Origin: Lewinella sp. IMCC34191
Lineage (GTDB): Bacteria > Bacteroidota > Bacteroidia > Chitinophagales > Saprospiraceae
Assembly (NCBI RefSeq): GCF_003390935.1
Contig: NZ_QNQZ01000014.1
Span: forward strand, 33,184-97,183
Direction: 5' to 3'
Length of the DNA stretch: 64,000 nt
Part shown: positions 45,676 to 56,490 of the stretch, piece after piece
Layout: each line of letters opens with the position of its first letter
Numbering within the stretch: the stretch's first letter is position 1
Made by a program: the position numbers and the translations under genes
Notes under the pieces: model-generated
The model's database searches: none
What the model was told of the DNA's origin: nothing
The model's input: only the letters and a program-made list of their open reading frames with translations

Positions 45676-46330
45676 GAAGATTTACGATTTCTGATTTACG
45701 ATCTACGATTGGGCTACCGCATGGCTCTGCTCGCCCGACGGCCCGATATTTCCCAATTAGTAATTGGCTTCTCTTGGTAGCTCGCCTGCGGCTCGTTTTT
45801 CTCAACACGGATTACGCGGATGTAGGGCACGGATTACACACGGATTTTTATGGGGTCGCTCGCCTGCGGCTCGTTTTTTTTACCGCAGAGGACACGGAGA
45901 GCGCAGAGGCGAAGTTGAGTTATTGTCGTAGATGATGCCGTGGCGCTGTGGTAACTTGGTGCAGCACGCAGTGCCATCTGTGTTCAAACCCTCAGCGTAA
46001 CTCCGCGTCCCTCAGCGACTCTGCGGTTGACTCGTCGCGCAGCGACCCAAGAGAAATCCGTGCCCTAAAGCTGTAATAATCCGTGTGCACCCGTGCACTC
46101 GCGCAGCGACAATACCTCAAGCAGCGTAGCAACGCCCGCTTCCGAATCCAATATATTAATGGCATACGAAGGAGGGGAATTGGGTCGGCTTGCTTAAGTA
46201 GTTTTTTTTTGCGGCGGAGCGCAGGTAAAGAGCTGGTTGGGAGACGGGGGGTGCTTCGGGGGCGAGTTTCGGGGTGCGGGGTGCGCTCGAACCTGGATTT
46301 TCATGATGAGCATCTCACTCCAGGGAGGCC
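45676..46330. repeat. Intergenic region with degraded family D repeats
   Basis: Two starts GCTCGCCTGCGGCTCG followed by T-runs occur at about 45781 and 45859, with CACGGATTACACACGGATT, CCGCAGAGGACACGGAGAGCG and GACTCTGCGGTTGACTCG-type segments, so the copies are more decayed than those at 8.1-11.3 kb. A copy of the GAGCGCAGGTAAA motif lies at 46217-46229. No gene is seen in these 655 bp. Related CCGCAGAGG debris recurs at 56355. Confidence 0.72.
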
Positions 46331-47317
46331 TTATCGCACCATCAAACGCTCCGTAAAGCGGACATCCGTACCGCCGAGGAAACTAACCAGATACACTCCC
46401 GCCCGTAGTTCGCCGACGGGAATGCGATCGGGCAACGTGTCGTCAGTAACGATTTCGCGGACCAGCCGACCTGTCACGCTGCGGATCTCGATGCGATCCA
46501 CCTGCTTCGGAATATTGGCGAATTGCACGTAATCATCCGCGGGATTGGGGAATAACCGAAAGGATGGATCGCCCGAGCCGGGAACGGAGACGGTATTGCT
46601 GTAGCTTGAAGTACCGTCGAAATCCGTTTGCCGGATGCGGTAGTAGCCGTCGGTGGCCGGAGCGGGGATCGCGGTGCGGTAGATGACCTCATCGGATCCA
46701 TTTTCGATGTAAGCTATTGGCTGAACCGGCTCGGATTCTTTTCCCGCCTGCCGTTCAAGGAAGTAACCGGCTACGTCGCGCTGGTCGGCGACACTAAAGG
46801 TGAAGGTCACCGTCTCGTTGGATTGGGTATACACGAGCGGTTGAGTCCAGGTGACCGGTAGGTTGCTCTCCAGCACGGTAAATTCCTTAATGAATCGAGG
46901 AAACAAGAATCCGTTTCCCTGATTTTGCCCGATGGTGATGGTCGCGGTACCCGCCCGAATGGGCATGATGGTGATCTTGTTTGTTCCCCGGGGGATGGGC
47001 ACTGAACCCCCGTCTTCATTTAGGAGGTAGGTTTCCGATCCATTTTCAACGCGGATCTGGCCGGGCGCACCCTCTCCTTCGTATTCGAGGATGGCGACAA
47101 AGCTTGGCCGGATTTGAAATGGAAGTCCATCAAACTGAATATACTCCGGGACGAATACGCAGCGATCATCGTCGATACCCGCCGTGAATTCTTCCGCCTG
47201 AAAAAAGTAGAGTAAGAAATCCTCCCAGCTGACCGGGTCATCGCAGGCTTGTCCGTAAGCGGAATGGCTGAGGCCCAGCCACAGAATGGCCAGGCAAAAA
47301 TAGCTTGGTTTGTGCAT
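46331..47317 (-). CDS. Secreted protein with T9SS type A sorting domain
   Basis: A 328-residue exported protein. The signal peptide is AILWLGLSHSAYGQA. The middle (about 25-245) is beta-rich with no recognised catalytic motif; IPRGTNKITIMPIRAGTATIT and VADQRDVAGYFLERQAGKES resemble fibronectin-like 'extracellular' modules common in T9SS cargo. The C-terminal about 75 residues form the sorting domain: FRLFPNPADDYVQFANIP..GRLVREIV..ELRAGVYLVSF, ending in a basic LMVR. The ATG at 47317 is chosen because it begins the signal peptide. The role of the cargo is unknown. Confidence 0.86.
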   Translation of the reverse strand: MHKPSYFCLAILWLGLSHSAYGQACDDPVSWEDFLLYFFQAEEFTAGIDDDRCVFVPEYIQFDGLPFQIRPSFVAILEYEGEGAPGQIRVENGSETYLLNEDGGSVPIPRGTNKITIMPIRAGTATITIGQNQGNGFLFPRFIKEFTVLESNLPVTWTQPLVYTQSNETVTFTFSVADQRDVAGYFLERQAGKESEPVQPIAYIENGSDEVIYRTAIPAPATDGYYRIRQTDFDGTSSYSNTVSVPGSGDPSFRLFPNPADDYVQFANIPKQVDRIEIRSVTGRLVREIVTDDTLPDRIPVGELRAGVYLVSFLGGTDVRFTERLMVR

Positions 47318-47437
47318 GTCGACAGTGTCTAATACGGCATAAAGCCGGGTGATCGGGTAATAGCCCACGAGGAAGATAAGGATGTTAAGCCTTCTATTTC
47401 TCGCTATCGGTGTTAAATTTCTACTGCCGAACAATAA

Positions 47438-47469
47438 GCACCCGGCCAAGCCGAAGCTCCGCCGGGTGC
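47438..47469 (-). terminator. Terminator of the outer-membrane protein gene
   Basis: GCACCCGGC and GCCGGGTGC form a perfect 9-bp stem around a 14-nt loop; on the minus strand it is followed by TTATTGTT. It begins about 38 nt downstream of the stop codon at 47507. Confidence 0.65.
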
Positions 47470-47506
47470 TGCGCTCAATGTTCCATTCCGTTCAGGAATC
47501 GGCCGT

Positions 47507-48376
47507 TTAGTGCCTGCCCTCCGAACCCGACGCGCCCGGCTCCCAGATCAGCCGGACGAAGGAGCTGAAGCGCTCGTTTTCTCGGTAGAGTGGGATGCCG
47601 GCTACGATGCCGATCATCAGGTTATCCGCGATGCCCAGGCGCATCTGCGGCCGCAGGGTCATATCGAAGTCGCCGTGGTCGAGGGTTTTATTGAATTCTA
47701 CCCCGATGAAGTTGCGCGTCCCCGGGATCATGTAATGGAGGTTACTGTTGATATCGTAGGTGGTGTGCCACTCATCGGTAGCGTAGTGCTGTTGTACCTG
47801 GGGGCCGGTGTAAACCAGCGTATGCCAGTTGCTGCCCCAGCGTTTAGCTACGACCAGGAAAGGATTGTAGACGTTACCGGTTATCAGGGGCTTGCCGAAT
47901 TGACCGAAGTCGGACAGCTCGAATTCGTTGATGTAACCGACGGCCATGGAGGTGGCCATTCGCTCGTTGACGAAAAAGGACCACTGGGCCGCTACCTTGA
48001 TGCTTTCCAGCCGGTTGGCGGGGACATTCGCCCCTTCGGTACCGTTGACCGGGGAATAGAAGGTAAAGGGGAGCTCGACCTCCAGCCCCAGCCGATTGAC
48101 CGGAGCCCACTCGTATTCGATGAGGGCCTCGTAGGTATCGAAATCCAGATTGTCGGTGAGCCCGAAGCCGAGGTTCCATTCCCTTTCCCCTTTTCGGGCA
48201 CCCAGGTCACGGATCAGATCGATGTAGAGGGGTTCCGCGTGGAGCACCTTGGGGGGTAGTTCGTCTTCCACCTCCTGTAGGTACAGGCTGTCCTGTATGG
48301 CATTATCGGTTTGGGCGGAGGAACGGAAGGATAGTGTCAGCGCAAGGGCTAACGGGAGCATGAATTTAAAGTACAT
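47507..48376 (-). CDS. Outer-membrane beta-barrel protein (HAEPLY family, transport-related)
   Basis: A 289-residue protein with signal peptide LPLALALTLSFRSSAQ. The mature part starts with PPKVLHAEPLYIDLIRDLGARKG, a segment strongly conserved in a family of Bacteroidota envelope proteins, then runs of alternating strands (GLEVELPFTFYSP, WSFFVNERMATSMAVGYINE, NLMIGIVAGIPLYR) ending SSFVRLIWEPG, typical of a small beta-barrel. Homologues are often annotated without a specific function; some carry misleading enzyme names. The ATG at 48376 begins the signal peptide. A small conserved gene lies just upstream, and the pair is probably one unit. Confidence 0.78.
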   Translation of the reverse strand: MYFKFMLPLALALTLSFRSSAQTDNAIQDSLYLQEVEDELPPKVLHAEPLYIDLIRDLGARKGEREWNLGFGLTDNLDFDTYEALIEYEWAPVNRLGLEVELPFTFYSPVNGTEGANVPANRLESIKVAAQWSFFVNERMATSMAVGYINEFELSDFGQFGKPLITGNVYNPFLVVAKRWGSNWHTLVYTGPQVQQHYATDEWHTTYDINSNLHYMIPGTRNFIGVEFNKTLDHGDFDMTLRPQMRLGIADNLMIGIVAGIPLYRENERFSSFVRLIWEPGASGSEGRH

Positions 48377-48449
48377 GTTGATTTGTTTGAGATACGGAAG
48401 TATCCGCCGACCCAGCGGGATCGGAACGGAAAAGGCGTGCAAAAACAAA

Positions 48450-48836
48450 TCAGGCCCGCGGCGGGGGAGCGTCGATACGGTGGTGACCCGCCGACTGCCG
48501 GTCCGCGTACGGCGGATAGCCCCGGTGCCCGGGCGTCGGGAGGGGCGGATGCAGGACGACATCGAGCTTACCCGTCAGCAGAGCGATCACCTTGGCCGGC
48601 CCGTTGCCGAGTTTCTCTTTCCTGTCGTCATCGTCGTATTCGGCGAAGGCATCTTCAAAGCCGAGCCCCATTTCAACGATCAGCTCGATGATGGATTCCT
48701 GGTCGTTGTGCGTCAGGTCCTCCGGCACGTGGTGGGCGAACATATCCGGTGCATCCACGCTCAGGTTGAGCAATCCGGCCGCCATCACCCCCCAGAAGAG
48801 GCGGAGATAGTTGCTATGCCGGATACGGTGGATCAT
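48450..48836 (-). CDS. Small conserved membrane protein paired with the outer-membrane gene
   Basis: A 128-residue protein. A short N-terminal hydrophobic segment (LRLFWGVMAAGLLNLSV, about 11-27) is followed by DAPDMFAHHVPEDLTHNDQ and an acidic helix ESIIELIVEMGLGFEDAFAEYDDDD. A similar arrangement (SVDxPD..PEDLxxNDQESI) occurs next to HAEPLY-type genes in other Bacteroidota as I recall. The C-terminal 40 residues are basic and histidine/proline-rich. It starts at the ATG at 48836; the longer upstream frame is GC shadow. Function unknown, but the adjacency suggests work with the outer-membrane protein. Confidence 0.68.
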   Translation of the reverse strand: MIHRIRHSNYLRLFWGVMAAGLLNLSVDAPDMFAHHVPEDLTHNDQESIIELIVEMGLGFEDAFAEYDDDDRKEKLGNGPAKVIALLTGKLDVVLHPPLPTPGHRGYPPYADRQSAGHHRIDAPPPRA

Positions 48837-48920
48837 ACAGGGGGGTGAATGAAGAGAATGCAACCGACCCCCTTCCTGTTCAATGGAGGAACAAGGCCCC
48901 ATTCCGCCGGTTGATGCAGT

Positions 48921-49922
48921 ATGTCCGTGCTCCGCAACATCGTCTTTTACCTGATCATCCTGGTGGCCACCGTGGTGACCCTGCTCAGTCTCGCCTCGCT
49001 CATCTACGATGTATCCTATTGGTACACCAAGGTGCTGGATTTTCCGCGGACGCAGTACCTGATCGTCGCCGTGATCAGCCTGATGTTATTCGTCGCACTG
49101 AACCGCAAATGGCGGGCACCGGCGATCGCTCTCACGCTCGGACTGGTAGCTACTATCGCTATTCAATCCTACGACGTGCTCCCCTACCTGATCGGCAAGA
49201 AGCAGGTCACCGACCGGGAAGCCGGCTCCGTGGATGAGGGGCGAACCGTAGGTATCATGCTCGCCAACGTTTTGATCACCAACCGGAAGGCGCAGGACTT
49301 CCTAGAGATCGTCAGGGAGCGGGACCCCGACATGCTGCTGGTCATGGAAGTCGACGACTGGTGGATGACCCAGCTACAGCCTCTCGCCGACCGCTACCAA
49401 CATAGCATGACTTACCCGACGGATAATGCGTACGGAATGGCCCTTTATTCCAAGTATCCGCTCTCGGAAGCGGAGACAAAATTCTTTAATCTCCCGGACG
49501 TCCCATCCTTTCACGCTACGGTAAGCCTGCCGTCGGGGGAACGTTTCCGCTTCCATGGCATGCACCCGGTGGCCCCCGTTCCCAGTAAGAAATATCCCGA
49601 TAACCAGGGGGAAAAGGAGGTTGCCTTCGGGAAACTGGCCGAAATGCTGGCGGACGAATCCCTGCCCGTAGTGGTGGCCGGCGATTACAACGACGTAAGC
49701 TGGTCGCATACCGCCCGCCTGTTCCAGGATAAGGGTCAGCTTGCCAACGTGCGGATCGGGCGCGGGCTATACAATTCGTTCGATGCGCAATCGTGGGTGA
49801 TGCGGTGGCCGCTGGATCACTTCTTCGTCAGTCCCCGCTTCTCCGTCGTCGAACTGGACCGGCTGGAGGCCTTTGGTTCGGATCACTTTCCGATGTACGC
49901 CCGGCTGGCCCTGGAAGAGTAA
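48921..49922 (+). CDS. Membrane-anchored endonuclease/exonuclease/phosphatase family protein
   Basis: A 333-residue protein. Three N-terminal membrane helices (about 6-28, 44-60 and 67-84) are followed by an EEP-fold domain (about 105-330): VGIMLANVLITNRK, DPDMLLVMEVDDWW, GMALYSKYPL, VVVAGDYNDVSWSH and FGSDHFPMYARLAL contain the expected metal and catalytic residues (Glu, Asp-x-Asn, Ser-Asp-His). Such fusions are found in many bacteria and may hydrolyse envelope phosphodiesters; the substrate is not known. It is divergent from the small membrane protein gene. Confidence 0.9.
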   Translation: MSVLRNIVFYLIILVATVVTLLSLASLIYDVSYWYTKVLDFPRTQYLIVAVISLMLFVALNRKWRAPAIALTLGLVATIAIQSYDVLPYLIGKKQVTDREAGSVDEGRTVGIMLANVLITNRKAQDFLEIVRERDPDMLLVMEVDDWWMTQLQPLADRYQHSMTYPTDNAYGMALYSKYPLSEAETKFFNLPDVPSFHATVSLPSGERFRFHGMHPVAPVPSKKYPDNQGEKEVAFGKLAEMLADESLPVVVAGDYNDVSWSHTARLFQDKGQLANVRIGRGLYNSFDAQSWVMRWPLDHFFVSPRFSVVELDRLEAFGSDHFPMYARLALEE

Positions 49923-49941
49923 ATTGCCCGCCAGGCCTGGC

Positions 49942-50490
49942 TTATGATTGGGTGGGTAGGGGATTGTCGTCGTCGTCCGATTCCTCGTCGTCACTTTGAT
50001 CCTCGCCCTTCTTTTTGCTGATGACCGAAAAGCCACCGTCGGATTCCAGGATGATCAGATCGATGTCCTTCAGATCGTGGTGGCCGTGGGAACGGGCAAT
50101 GGCGAAGAGCTCCCGTTTGGTGAGCCGCGCTTCGTAAATGGCCTGGGGCTGAATTTTCCCCCGGCGCACGAGGATCACCGGCTCCGAACGAACCAGGCTG
50201 GCGAATTTGTTGGAGCGGACGGAAAAATAGGCCAGTAAGAACTGAAGAAAACACAACAGGCTGATGGCCAGGATACCCTCCACCAGGGCGACGCCTTCGG
50301 AGAGCAGCATGGAGGCGAAAACGGATCCGAATGCCACGGAAACGGCCAGGTCGAAGGCGTTCAGCTTGGCAAGGGTCCGGTTGCCGGATATGCGCAGGGC
50401 AAACACCATGAATACGTAACCAACCGTACCGACGATGAGGGTGCGCGCCAGCCCAGCCCAATCCTGATATATCATCTCCGAAAAATCCAT
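49942..50490 (-). CDS. DUF421 (YetF/YcaP-like) membrane protein
   Basis: A 182-residue protein with three membrane helices (about 16-32, 46-64 and 69-88) followed by the DUF421 soluble domain: VRSEPVILVRRGKIQPQAIYE, ARLTKRELFAIARSHGHHDL and KDIDLIILESDGGFSVI. It ends in an acidic tail (DDEESDDDDN). DUF421 proteins are widespread and lack an established function. It is convergent with the EEP gene (stop codons 20 nt apart). Confidence 0.92.
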   Translation of the reverse strand: MDFSEMIYQDWAGLARTLIVGTVGYVFMVFALRISGNRTLAKLNAFDLAVSVAFGSVFASMLLSEGVALVEGILAISLLCFLQFLLAYFSVRSNKFASLVRSEPVILVRRGKIQPQAIYEARLTKRELFAIARSHGHHDLKDIDLIILESDGGFSVISKKKGEDQSDDEESDDDDNPLPTQS

Positions 50491-50784
50491 GCGCGTGGGG
50501 GCTTTGCGGGAGAACCGGTGTAACGGACCGATGTTTCTGCTCCCCCATTTGAACAGGGTTTATATCCTGCGCCCCGCCGCCCAAAGGTCGAGCCTCTATT
50601 TCTGTCGGGCGGACCACCTCAGAAAGGACCCGGGGCATACCAATCCGGCTTTAGCCGACCGGTGTCCGCACCTATGACCCGCTTTCGCAGTTCAAACAAC
50701 GAATCCCGCGCAACGTATCCTATTGGCAAGCGATCCTAAACAATAGTTTGCCACGACTTGCCGGACATACACCCCGCAAAAGCC

Positions 50785-53283
50785 ATGATAACCGGTCGTA
50801 CCGCTGCCCCTGACATCTACCGATCCATTTTTATGGCGGCTCCTACCCCATGCATGCTGCTGGAACCCAACCCGCCGCACTTTACGATCCGGGCGGTAAA
50901 CACGGCTTACACGGATTTTACCACCGACGATCCCGAGCAGCTGATCGGTCAGGGCCTGCTGGACTGCTTCCCCCGAGAACCGGACGAGGAGCTGGCCGCC
51001 GCGATCGAAAGCCTGGGGCGCTCGCTGATGCGGGTCATCGAATTGAAAGAAGAGCACAGGATGCCGGTGCTGCAGCATCACCTGTACGTGCACCCGGACC
51101 TTAGCTCGGACTGCGCGCGGCGCTTTTGGCGACCGCGAAATTCACCGGTCCTGAACGACGAGGGCGAACTGGAATACATCCTGTTCATGATCGACGAGCA
51201 AACGGAGCAACGGATAGCGGAAACGGAACGCCAACGGTACGCTATCGTGGCCAGCGACGTAATGGCGAAGGCGGATTTCGAAGGGAACTTCAGCCACGTA
51301 AGCGATCGCTGCGAAGTCGTACTGGGCTGGACGGCGGAAGAAATGATGGCCATGCCGTGGAGTGAGTTGGTCCATCCCGAAGACCTGCCGATTTCGGAGA
51401 AGGTGTTCGCCTTACTCCTGGACGGCCAGGAGATTCGGCAGTTCGAAAACCGCTATCGCTGCAAGGATGGCAGTTATCGCTGGCTCAGCTGGAACGCCTT
51501 ACCCTTTCCCGAAGAGCGAACGGTGTACTGCGCGGCGGGCGACGTCACGCAGTCCCGGCGTCTGCGATCCATCGCCGACGGGCAAAAGCGGGCCATGGAA
51601 CTGTCCATGCAGGGTGCTTTGTTGCCCTCCATTCTGCAGCGCCTGACCCTCGCTATGGAAGAGAACGTGACCAGTGGCGTCCGGGCCTCCATTCTGTTGC
51701 TCAGCGACGACGGCCAGCACCTGCTTACCGGGGCGGCACCGAGCCTGCCCGCCAGCTACAACGATGCCATACACGGAATGAAGATCGGTATCGGCGAGGG
51801 ATCCTGCGGTACGGCTGCCGCTACCGGTGAGATGTACGTGGCGGAGAATATCGCCACCGATCCGCACTGGGAAGATTTCCGGGAGCTGGCGCTCAAGCAT
51901 AAACTGTACGCCTGCTGGTCTACGCCCATCCTGTCCAGCACGGGGGAGGTGTTTGGCACCTTCGCGCTGTACTACGACCAGCCGCGTAAACCGACGAAGA
52001 ACGAAAAGCAGCTGGTCGGCATCATTTCCCGCACCGCCGGCATCGTGATCGAACGGGAGCAAAACCTGAACATCCGGCGCAAAACCCAACGCCAGATCAT
52101 CAAGGCCCGCAACGAGGCACAGGCCGCGAACCTGGCCAAATCGGAGTTCCTGGCCAATATGAGCCACGAGATCCGAACTCCGATGAACGTCGTCGTGGGC
52201 GTTGCCAACCTGCTGGGGCAGCACGAAAGCCTTACGCCGGACCAAGAGGAACTCGTTCATACCCTTAAGAACAGTGCAAACGGGCTGCTGGAATTGATCG
52301 ACGACCTGCTGAATATATCCAAGATCGAGGCGCACGGCATCGAACTGGAGCGGGTTCCTTTCCGGATGGAGCAATTGCTGGAGGACGTAGCGGATATGAT
52401 GCGCCCCCGGGCGGAGAGTAAGGGGCTCACCTTCGAACTTAGCGGGCGGAAGAACCTGGAGGGGCGCTTCATTGGCGATCCGTCCCGTCTGCGGCAGATT
52501 ATCCTGAACCTATGCAGCAACGCGATTAAGTTTACGGAGTCCGGCAAGGTGTCGGTACGCGTGAGCCGGGAAAGCGGGGAGCGGGAGGATCAGGACGAGG
52601 TGACGATCGCGGTTAGCGACACCGGAATCGGCATCGAGCAGAAGAAGTTGAAGACCATCTTTCAGAAGTTCACGCAGGCCGATAGCAGCATAAACCGAAA
52701 GTTCGGGGGAACGGGGCTGGGGTTATTCATCAGCCGGCAACTGGCCCAATTAATGGACGGCAAACTCTCGGTGGAGAGCGTACCGGGAGCCGGGTCCACC
52801 TTCACCCTGCGGGTCCCGCTGCTGAAGGATGCCGGCGCGGCCGTGTCCGCGATCCCGACACGGCCCGGCGAGGATGAGGTACAGCCCGTTAAGAAAGAAA
52901 TCCGGCGCGTGCTTGTCGTGGAAGACTTCGAGCCCAACGCGATTATCACCACCCGTTACCTCCGCATCTTCGGCTACCCTTTTGACGTTGCGGTGAACGG
53001 TACCCAAGCCGTGGAACGAGCAAAGAGCGGCGAATATGCCGTTATCCTGATGGACGTGCAGATGCCCGAGCTCGACGGATTTGAGGCTACCCGGCGCATC
53101 CGCGCATATGAAAGGGCGCACAAGGTGAACCGCGTGACCATCATCGCCATGACCGCCCACGGTCTGGCCGACGACCGCGATCATTGCCTGGAAGCCGGTA
53201 TGGACGATTACCTCGCCAAGCCCTTTAGCTCGGCCGAACTCGCGGACAAACTCAGGTGGGCCATCGGATCGCCAACAAAATAG
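50785..53283 (+). CDS. Cytoplasmic PAS-PAS-GAF hybrid histidine kinase (paralogue 1)
   Basis: An 832-residue hybrid kinase without membrane segments. Domains: an N-terminal PAS-like domain (about 10-135; IYRSIFMAAPTPCMLLEPN, FWRPRNSPVLNDEGE), a second PAS (about 145-265; EGNFSHVSDRCEVVLGW, FENRYRCKDGSYRWLSW), a GAF domain (about 280-430; IGIGEGSCGTAAATGEMYVA), HisKA (FLANMSHEIRTPMN, His461), an ATPase (DTGIGI, GGTGLGL), and a receiver (VLVVEDFEPNAI, Asp757 in ILMDVQMPELDG). No output domain follows, so it probably passes phosphate to a separate regulator. The ATG at 50785 is chosen over a TTG. Paralogue 2 follows. Confidence 0.93.
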   Translation: MITGRTAAPDIYRSIFMAAPTPCMLLEPNPPHFTIRAVNTAYTDFTTDDPEQLIGQGLLDCFPREPDEELAAAIESLGRSLMRVIELKEEHRMPVLQHHLYVHPDLSSDCARRFWRPRNSPVLNDEGELEYILFMIDEQTEQRIAETERQRYAIVASDVMAKADFEGNFSHVSDRCEVVLGWTAEEMMAMPWSELVHPEDLPISEKVFALLLDGQEIRQFENRYRCKDGSYRWLSWNALPFPEERTVYCAAGDVTQSRRLRSIADGQKRAMELSMQGALLPSILQRLTLAMEENVTSGVRASILLLSDDGQHLLTGAAPSLPASYNDAIHGMKIGIGEGSCGTAAATGEMYVAENIATDPHWEDFRELALKHKLYACWSTPILSSTGEVFGTFALYYDQPRKPTKNEKQLVGIISRTAGIVIEREQNLNIRRKTQRQIIKARNEAQAANLAKSEFLANMSHEIRTPMNVVVGVANLLGQHESLTPDQEELVHTLKNSANGLLELIDDLLNISKIEAHGIELERVPFRMEQLLEDVADMMRPRAESKGLTFELSGRKNLEGRFIGDPSRLRQIILNLCSNAIKFTESGKVSVRVSRESGEREDQDEVTIAVSDTGIGIEQKKLKTIFQKFTQADSSINRKFGGTGLGLFISRQLAQLMDGKLSVESVPGAGSTFTLRVPLLKDAGAAVSAIPTRPGEDEVQPVKKEIRRVLVVEDFEPNAIITTRYLRIFGYPFDVAVNGTQAVERAKSGEYAVILMDVQMPELDGFEATRRIRAYERAHKVNRVTIIAMTAHGLADDRDHCLEAGMDDYLAKPFSSAELADKLRWAIGSPTK

Positions 53284-53644
53284 ACTGTAACGGTATCTAA
53301 ATCGGGGTAATCAGGGGATATATCACCCGAAATCCCTAACTTCCCTGGGGAGGACGGACTAATTGCCCACCGCCATGCCTTCCCCCAAGCCGAACCCTCT
53401 GATTGTGTTACTCTGCCTGCTTTGCTTTCCTCTTATTTACTTACTAGGCTGCCTGTTTCGCTACTCCTTCGGGTGAGCAGCCGTATTACAGCGTTACCAC
53501 AACTATAGGCGGCTCTCCGGGTTAATTTTTTAACTAGCCCATCGGATTTTTGGATACCTGCACAGTATATCTTTGCCGGGTTAATCGATTTTGCCATTTT
53601 CCGGACCCTCGTCGTACCGGGTGGTCGGGTAAGAATTTTGTCTC
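53284..53644. other. Spacer between the two hybrid kinases, with a possible short peptide and a promoter
   Basis: These 361 bp hold a 33-codon frame (separate entry) and a TATCTTTG at 53568-53575, an exact Bacteroidota -7 match, 70 bp upstream of the second kinase. A TTTG lies upstream at 53549-53552, but with 15 instead of 19 nt spacing. The segment 53570-53640 is also lower in GC than the flanks. Confidence 0.4.
53375..53476 (+). CDS. Possible 33-residue hydrophobic peptide
   Basis: An ATG-started frame reads MPSPKPNPLIVLLCLLCFPL and continues IYLLGCLFRYSFG to a TGA. It contains a lipobox-like LLGC and an almost uninterrupted hydrophobic run, so it could be a small membrane peptide or lipopeptide. 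There is no length or homology support, and the frame may be chance. It lies on the same strand between the two paralogous kinases. Confidence 0.25.
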   Translation: MPSPKPNPLIVLLCLLCFPLIYLLGCLFRYSFG

Positions 53645-56131
<2,487 letters not shown>

Positions 56132-56490
56132 CGGTCTGCCGAATGCAGCAAAGCGGAATTCGTCCGCCCGCGGGCCGGGGTGGGAGATCAATCCCATAAG
56201 TTTGTATGCTCGTTGGCGCTCTTTTTTTGCAGAGCCGCGTAGGAAGCGGAGGCATTTACAGGGGGACTGCAAATACACTCGCACACCGCGGGTCCAGGGT
56301 CGAGGTTTTCTAGCCGGAGGGGGGCTCCGGGGCGCGTAGGGGCGGTTTTGTCTCACCGCAGAGGGCGCGGACGTGGGCGCAGATATTTTATTGCGCTGAT
56401 CGCTGCTGCCGCAGCGGGGGATTCCGCGGAGGAGCCACCCCGCCCCCCGGGCAGACCAGCTAGCGCTGGGTGGGCCAGGGGGCGTTACCC
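56132..56490. other. Intergenic region without a recognised gene
   Basis: This space contains low-complexity and repeat debris (CTCACCGCAGAGGGCGCGG at 56352, resembling material at 45.88 kb) and no convincing ORF. The GH9 gene on the other strand ends at 56491. No terminator of standard form was found. Confidence 0.4.

Noticed and set aside
47507..48376. Phosphoribosylformylglycinamidine synthase annotation sometimes attached to HAEPLY proteins
   Set aside because: The sequence has a signal peptide and beta-strand pattern of an outer-membrane protein and no synthase motifs.
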